From contig JAIXVS010000313.1 in assembly GCA_027482795.1 (NCBI GenBank), positions 1 through 8,376 on the forward strand: 8,376 nt of DNA, read 5' to 3'. Source of the stretch: Rhodobacter sp. (GTDB lineage: Bacteria > Pseudomonadota > Alphaproteobacteria > Rhodobacterales > Rhodobacteraceae). This document shows, piece after piece, positions 5,773 through 8,376 of the stretch. Under the pieces are notes generated by a model. It saw only the letters and a program-made list of their open reading frames with translations. It did no database searches and had not been told where the DNA came from. The first letter of the stretch is position 1; each line of letters opens with the position of its first letter. The translations under genes were made by a program, and so were the position numbers.

Positions 5773-5811
5773 AGCAGTTTAACTGCTTGGCAAATCAAAC
5801 GCAGCGATTTG
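5773..5811. repeat. two adjacent small inverted repeats 3' of tRNA-Pro
   Basis: AGCAGTTTAACTGCT (5773-5787) is a perfect 7+1+7 palindrome. CAAATC (5791-5796) and GATTTG (5806-5811) form a second 6-base stem with a nine-base loop. Both lie 17-55 bases past the end of the tRNA, in AT-rich DNA. They could fold in the tRNA precursor trailer or bind a protein. Neither has a T-run. Confidence 0.35.
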
Positions 5812-5827
5812 AGGGTGATGTGCAAGG

Positions 5828-5904
5828 TGGTCGGGGCGGCGGGATTCGAACTCGCGACCTACGGTACCCAAAACCGTCGCGCTACCAGACTGCGCTACGC
5901 CCCG
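5828..5904 (-). tRNA. tRNA-Pro(TGG), CCA encoded
   Basis: The minus strand folds as a standard tRNA. The acceptor stem CGGGGCG (5898-5904) pairs with CGCCCCG (5832-5838), followed by discriminator A (5831) and an encoded CCA (5828-5830). The anticodon stem ACGGT/ACCGT encloses the loop TTTGGGT, giving anticodon TGG, which reads proline CCN codons. The T arm GCGAG-TTCGAAT-CCCGC is canonical. Total length is 77 bases including CCA. No integrase or flanking repeat suggests use as an attachment site. Confidence 0.97.
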
Positions 5905-5932
5905 ACGTTCCTTGCGAGGGGGTGATTACGCC

Positions 5933-5947
5933 CAAAGCGCGGCTTTG
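5933..5947. repeat. 6-base inverted repeat between DUF192 gene and tRNA-Pro
   Basis: CAAAGC and GCTTTG are perfect arms with the three-base loop GCG. It lies 63 bases past the stop of the DUF192 gene and 28 bases before the tRNA. It could be a weak terminator for the upstream gene, though no T-run follows on the minus strand, or an element of the tRNA promoter region. Confidence 0.3.
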
Positions 5948-6010
5948 AAAAGGGATAGGTGCAAAGATTCTGCGCAAAATCGCAAAAATTTTTGTCCATG
6001 GCTGGTGCAG

Positions 6011-6481
6011 CTAAGGTGCCGCGCAATCAGAACCTGCAATAGCGGGGTGATGCAGCGCGCCGCCTGCGGCAATGCCCAGCCGCGCCGCAAGCCCGCCGTT
6101 GATTTCCAGCACATAGCGCACGCCATCGCCGCCATCGATGACGCTGCGATCCAGCGGCACGGCATTGGAGTGCACCTTCAAAATCGTGCCATCGTCGGCG
6201 GCAAAAATCATATCCAGCGGGATCAGTGTGTTTGCCATCCAAAACTGCGCGCGCTGCGCACGGTCATAGACAAACAACATTCCTGCTGCACTGGCCATGT
6301 GGGGGCGGTTCATCAGGCCTTGCGCACGCTCGGCTTCGGTATCGGCGACTTCTACAGAAAATTCCTGCCGCGCGTTTGGGGTTTGCACCGCAATACGGTC
6401 AGGCGCACAAGCGGCCTGTGCCATAAACGGCGCAAACAACCCAAAGGCCGCGAAAATCAGTGCGCCAGCGCCGCGTCCCAA
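6011..6481 (-). CDS. exported DUF192 protein
   Basis: This is a secreted or periplasmic small beta-rich protein of the DUF192 family, whose biochemical role is not established. Numbered from the TTG at 6479-6481 it has 156 residues, a signal peptide at 1-23 (n-region GRGAGA, core LIFAAFGLF, cut after AQA) and the domain at about 37-147. Family landmarks are ERAQGLMNRPHM (51-62), AGMLFVYD (66-73), FWMANTLIPLDMIF (80-93) and YVLEINGGLA (123-132). The start is ambiguous: ATG at 6535 overlaps the cold-shock gene by 79 bases behind a GGGGGAA, TTG at 6481 overlaps by 25, and CTG at 6460 overlaps by 4. The TTG gives the most typical signal peptide, so I use it, but without a good ribosome site. Translation coupled to the upstream cold-shock gene is likely; the pair is common in Rhodobacterales. 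Confidence 0.85.
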   Translation of the reverse strand: MGRGAGALIFAAFGLFAPFMAQAACAPDRIAVQTPNARQEFSVEVADTEAERAQGLMNRPHMASAAGMLFVYDRAQRAQFWMANTLIPLDMIFAADDGTILKVHSNAVPLDRSVIDGGDGVRYVLEINGGLAARLGIAAGGALHHPAIAGSDCAAP

Positions 6482-6984
6482 GCCAGAACTTGCACGGCCA
6501 TTTTGCCGCGCTTGCCATCGGTTACACGCAAACATATTGCTTCCCCCGCCTGCAAATCGGCAAAGCCTGAATGGTTCAGCACTTCGATATGCACAAACAC
6601 ATCTTCCGCCGACCCATAGACATTGGCAAAGCCAAACCCTTTAACCTTATCAAACCATTTGACCCGCGCGGGCGCAATGGGCAGCTCTAGCAGCTGCTCG
6701 GTGGTCAGGTGGTTTTCCTCTTCGGACAGGGTGATGGGCATCCCAATCGCGGCTTCGATCTTAACCACCTCGACCGCCTGCAACCCACGCTGCGTGGCCT
6801 GAACGCGAAAGGAAATCGGTGTGCCATCGGCCACCGAACTTTGGCCATAGTTGCGCAGAACATTGGCATGAAGCAGCACATCAGGCCCGCCTTCATCCGC
6901 AACGATAAAGCCGAAACCCTTTACAGGATCGAACCACTTTACACGTCCCGTCTGAATTTCAGAATCGTATTCGCTATCGCTCAT
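6457..6984 (-). CDS. two-domain cold-shock protein
   Basis: This 175-residue cytosolic nucleic-acid-binding protein has two cold-shock OB-folds in tandem, whereas most bacterial Csp proteins have one of about 70 residues. Domain 1 (about 12-77) has GRVKWFD, RNP1 KGFGFI (22-27) and RNP2 DVLLHA (35-40). Domain 2 (about 106-168) has ARVKWFD, RNP1 KGFGFA (115-120) and RNP2 DVFVHI (128-133). An acidic linker lies between. All core aromatic residues are kept in both. The double form is characteristic of Alphaproteobacteria and probably binds RNA or single-stranded DNA; cold induction cannot be read from sequence. The ATG at 6982-6984 is preferred to an upstream in-frame TTG at 7023, which would add an unconserved stretch; a GGAAG lies 11 bases before the ATG. 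It overlaps the DUF192 gene downstream. No strong promoter is evident in 6985-7100. Confidence 0.94.
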   Translation of the reverse strand: MSDSEYDSEIQTGRVKWFDPVKGFGFIVADEGGPDVLLHANVLRNYGQSSVADGTPISFRVQATQRGLQAVEVVKIEAAIGMPITLSEEENHLTTEQLLELPIAPARVKWFDKVKGFGFANVYGSAEDVFVHIEVLNHSGFADLQAGEAICLRVTDGKRGKMAVQVLAWDAALAH

Positions 6985-7100
6985 TGAAGGCAAACTTCCG
7001 TAGCTAAGGTCGTGAAAAGTCAAAACTAAATCGAACCGTTCAAATCAAAACATGGTTACCGCGCCAGCATCCCAAAAATTTGGTCCAGCGCAAGCTTTAT

Positions 7101-7715
7101 TTACGGCGACAGACGATTGATTTCCCATGGATTTTCAACCATTGCGCGAGTCCATTGGAAGCGATCATGAAGACGATAAGCCCCGTCGGCCCAAAATTCA
7201 ATCTCTAGCGGAGTAATGCGGTACCCCCCCCAGTAGGGTGGCCTTTTTGGGGCAGTGCCATGTAGGGCGGTTTGCTTTGCAACCTCGGCCATCAGTGCGG
7301 TGCGCGAAGACAACTTAGATGACTGTTTGCTCGCCCATGCCCCCAGCCGCGATTGTAAACTGCGTGATGCGTAATACGAATCAGCAGCCGCCCCTTCTTC
7401 GCGCGAAACCTGCCCGCGCACCCGAATTTGGCGGCGCAGCGACTTCCAATGCAGCACAAAGGCCGCTTTGCCCGCGCCTTCAATTTCGCGCGCCTTGGCA
7501 GACCCGTAATTGGTATAGAAGACAAATGCGGCGGGTTCGATATCTTTCAGCAGCACCATGCGCGCATTTGGCATCCCGCTTGCATCCACCGTTGACAGTG
7601 AAATTGCATTGGGATCGTTCGGCTCTGATGCTTCGGCCTCGGCCAACCAGCGGCGCGCTATTTCAAACGGGTCATCGCCTGCGAAAATTCCTGTCCTATC
7701 GTCTGAATTGGCCAA
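7101..7715 (-). CDS. pdxH: pyridoxamine/pyridoxine 5'-phosphate oxidase
   Basis: This FMN-dependent cytosolic enzyme oxidises pyridoxamine or pyridoxine 5'-phosphate to pyridoxal 5'-phosphate, the last step of vitamin B6 synthesis and salvage. The 204 residues are full length. Motifs in order are RMVLLKDI (52-59), FYTNYGSAKAREIEG (66-80), WKSLRRQIRVRG (90-101), YYASRSLQSRLGAWASKQS (114-132) and the C-terminal PPYWGGYRITPLEIEFW (159-175) with RLHDRFQW (181-188), where Arg181 and His183 match the substrate-binding Arg/His of E. coli PdxH. It ends in the typical WEINRLSP. The start is TTG at 7713-7715, fixed by AGGAG six bases upstream and by the conserved RTGIFAGDDPFE near the N-terminus; the first ATG comes only at residue 48. 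It is divergent from fabI across 75 bases. Confidence 0.97.
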   Translation of the reverse strand: MANSDDRTGIFAGDDPFEIARRWLAEAEASEPNDPNAISLSTVDASGMPNARMVLLKDIEPAAFVFYTNYGSAKAREIEGAGKAAFVLHWKSLRRQIRVRGQVSREEGAAADSYYASRSLQSRLGAWASKQSSKLSSRTALMAEVAKQTALHGTAPKRPPYWGGYRITPLEIEFWADGAYRLHDRFQWTRAMVENPWEINRLSP

Positions 7716-7721
7716 ACTGCG

Positions 7722-7726
7722 CTCCT
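7722..7726 (-). promoter_or_regulatory. ribosome binding site that sets the TTG start of pdxH
   Basis: AGGAG on the minus strand lies exactly six bases before the TTG at 7715. No ATG or GTG is available in frame near this point, so this site decides the start. Confidence 0.75.
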
Positions 7727-7729
7727 GAC

Positions 7730-7758
7730 TTGAGATTACGGGGCCTATGCCCTAGTAA
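7730..7758 (+). promoter_or_regulatory. promoter of fabI
   Basis: TTGAGA (7730-7735, 5 of 6 to consensus), a 17-base spacer and TAGTAA (7753-7758) lie upstream of fabI. Transcription would start near 7765, giving a leader of about 26 bases with the ribosome site GGGAG eight bases before the ATG. An inverted pair CCTAT/ATAGG (7744-7748 and 7765-7769) flanks the -10 region and could be an operator. Confidence 0.5.
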
Positions 7759-7790
7759 AGCGTTATAGGACAATTTCGGGAGAATACGAG

Positions 7791-8376
7791 ATGGCGAATG
7801 GGTTGATGGCAGGCAAACGCGGCCTGATCATGGGGCTGGCCAACGACAAATCCATTGCTTGGGGCATTGCGCAGGCGATTGCGGCGCAAGGGGCCGAGAT
7901 TGCCTTTTCTTATCAGGGCGAGGCGCTGAAAAAGCGGGTCGAACCGCTGGCCGAATCGATTGGGATGAACACCTTTATCGAATGCGATGTATCCGACGAG
8001 GCGTCGATGGACGCGCTGTTTGCAGCCCTTCAGGCCAAATGGGGCACGATTGATTTTCTGGTTCATGCGATTGGCTTTTCCGACAAGAACGAGCTGCGCG
8101 GCCGCTATGTCGACACCAGCCGCGCCAATTTTCTGATGACGATGGATATTTCCGTCTATTCCTTTACCGCCGTGGCCCAGCGCGCCAGCGCGATGATGCC
8201 CAATGGCGGCAGCATGTTGACGCTGACCTATTACGGCGCGGAAAAGGTCATGCCTCACTATAATGTGATGGGTGTGGCCAAGGCGGGGCTGGAAGCATCT
8301 GTCAAATATCTGGCCGAAGATTTGGGCAAAGACGGTATCCGCGTGAACGCGATTTCGGCAGGCCCGATCAAAACGC
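7791..8376 (+). CDS. fabI: enoyl-[acyl-carrier-protein] reductase (NADH), 5' part
   Basis: FabI reduces trans-2-enoyl-ACP with NADH in the last step of each fatty acid elongation cycle and is the triclosan target in many bacteria. The first 195 residues of about 260-270 are visible. Features are the SDR-like nucleotide motif GLANDKSIAWGIA (15-27), ECDVSD (64-69), FLVHAIGFSDKNELRG (89-104) and the catalytic segment TYYGAEKVMPHYNVMGVAK (146-164), with Tyr157 and Lys164 in the Y-x6-K pattern typical of FabI rather than FabG. The last visible residues, SAGPIKT, match the family, and the gene runs off the window. The ATG is preceded by GGGAG with eight bases between. Divergent pdxH shares the intergenic region. 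Confidence 0.97.
   Translation, partial: MANGLMAGKRGLIMGLANDKSIAWGIAQAIAAQGAEIAFSYQGEALKKRVEPLAESIGMNTFIECDVSDEASMDALFAALQAKWGTIDFLVHAIGFSDKNELRGRYVDTSRANFLMTMDISVYSFTAVAQRASAMMPNGGSMLTLTYYGAEKVMPHYNVMGVAKAGLEASVKYLAEDLGKDGIRVNAISAGPIKT

Noticed and set aside
5828..5904. tRNA-Pro as an integration site for a mobile element.
   Set aside because: No integrase, no repeated tRNA 3' end and no foreign-looking genes are present on either side.
5722..5925. Plus-strand open frame of 67 codons ending in a GFELATYGTQNRRATRLRYA-type sequence.
   Set aside because: It is the reverse complement of tRNA-Pro; this peptide pattern is a well-known artefact of translating tRNA genes on the wrong strand.
5912..6619. 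A 235-codon plus-strand frame.
   Set aside because: It runs antisense to the DUF192 and cold-shock genes, and its product resembles no family.
7752..8258. A 168-codon minus-strand frame.
   Set aside because: It is antisense to fabI, whose frame is unambiguous.

Overview
The window looks like ordinary chromosome from an alphaproteobacterium of the Rhodobacteraceae/Paracoccaceae type. The evidence is high GC with a GCGC-rich style, a two-domain cold-shock protein followed by a DUF192 protein, a pdxH gene divergent from fabI, and closely Rhodobacterales-like protein sequences. The genus cannot be named from sequence alone. All genes except fabI are on the minus strand, so the region reads right to left.

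Right end: fabI (enoyl-ACP reductase, cut by the window edge) runs rightwards and is divergent from pdxH (pyridoxamine 5'-phosphate oxidase, TTG start). Below pdxH come a two-domain cold-shock protein gene and an overlapping exported DUF192 gene, then a tRNA-Pro(TGG) with encoded CCA. The AT-richer stretch 5572-5827 holds the protease promoter and several small repeats but no convincing gene.

Middle: an exported subtilisin-like (S8) protease stands alone. It is followed by ccdA (inner-membrane thiol electron carrier) and an exported WCSTC thioredoxin-like protein, 34 bases apart and very probably one operon. Next is selO/ydiU (protein AMPylase), which is split by one extra G in a G6 run. Everything else in selO is intact, so this is either a sequencing/assembly indel or a very recent mutation.

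Left end: a small glycine-rich lipoprotein, an XRE-cupin regulator of the SutR/YdcN type, and the 5' half of kbl (2-amino-3-ketobutyrate CoA ligase, threonine/glycine metabolism). A 13-base palindrome sits just upstream of a good kbl promoter and is a plausible operator for the neighbouring regulator.

I see no phage, transposon, CRISPR, toxin-antitoxin or defence module, and no convincing undescribed multi-gene system. The observations most worth checking are the selO frameshift, two genes (selO and the XRE-cupin regulator) whose predicted transcription start falls exactly on the A of the ATG (leaderless mRNA candidates), the kbl palindrome, and the atypical histidine context of the protease.
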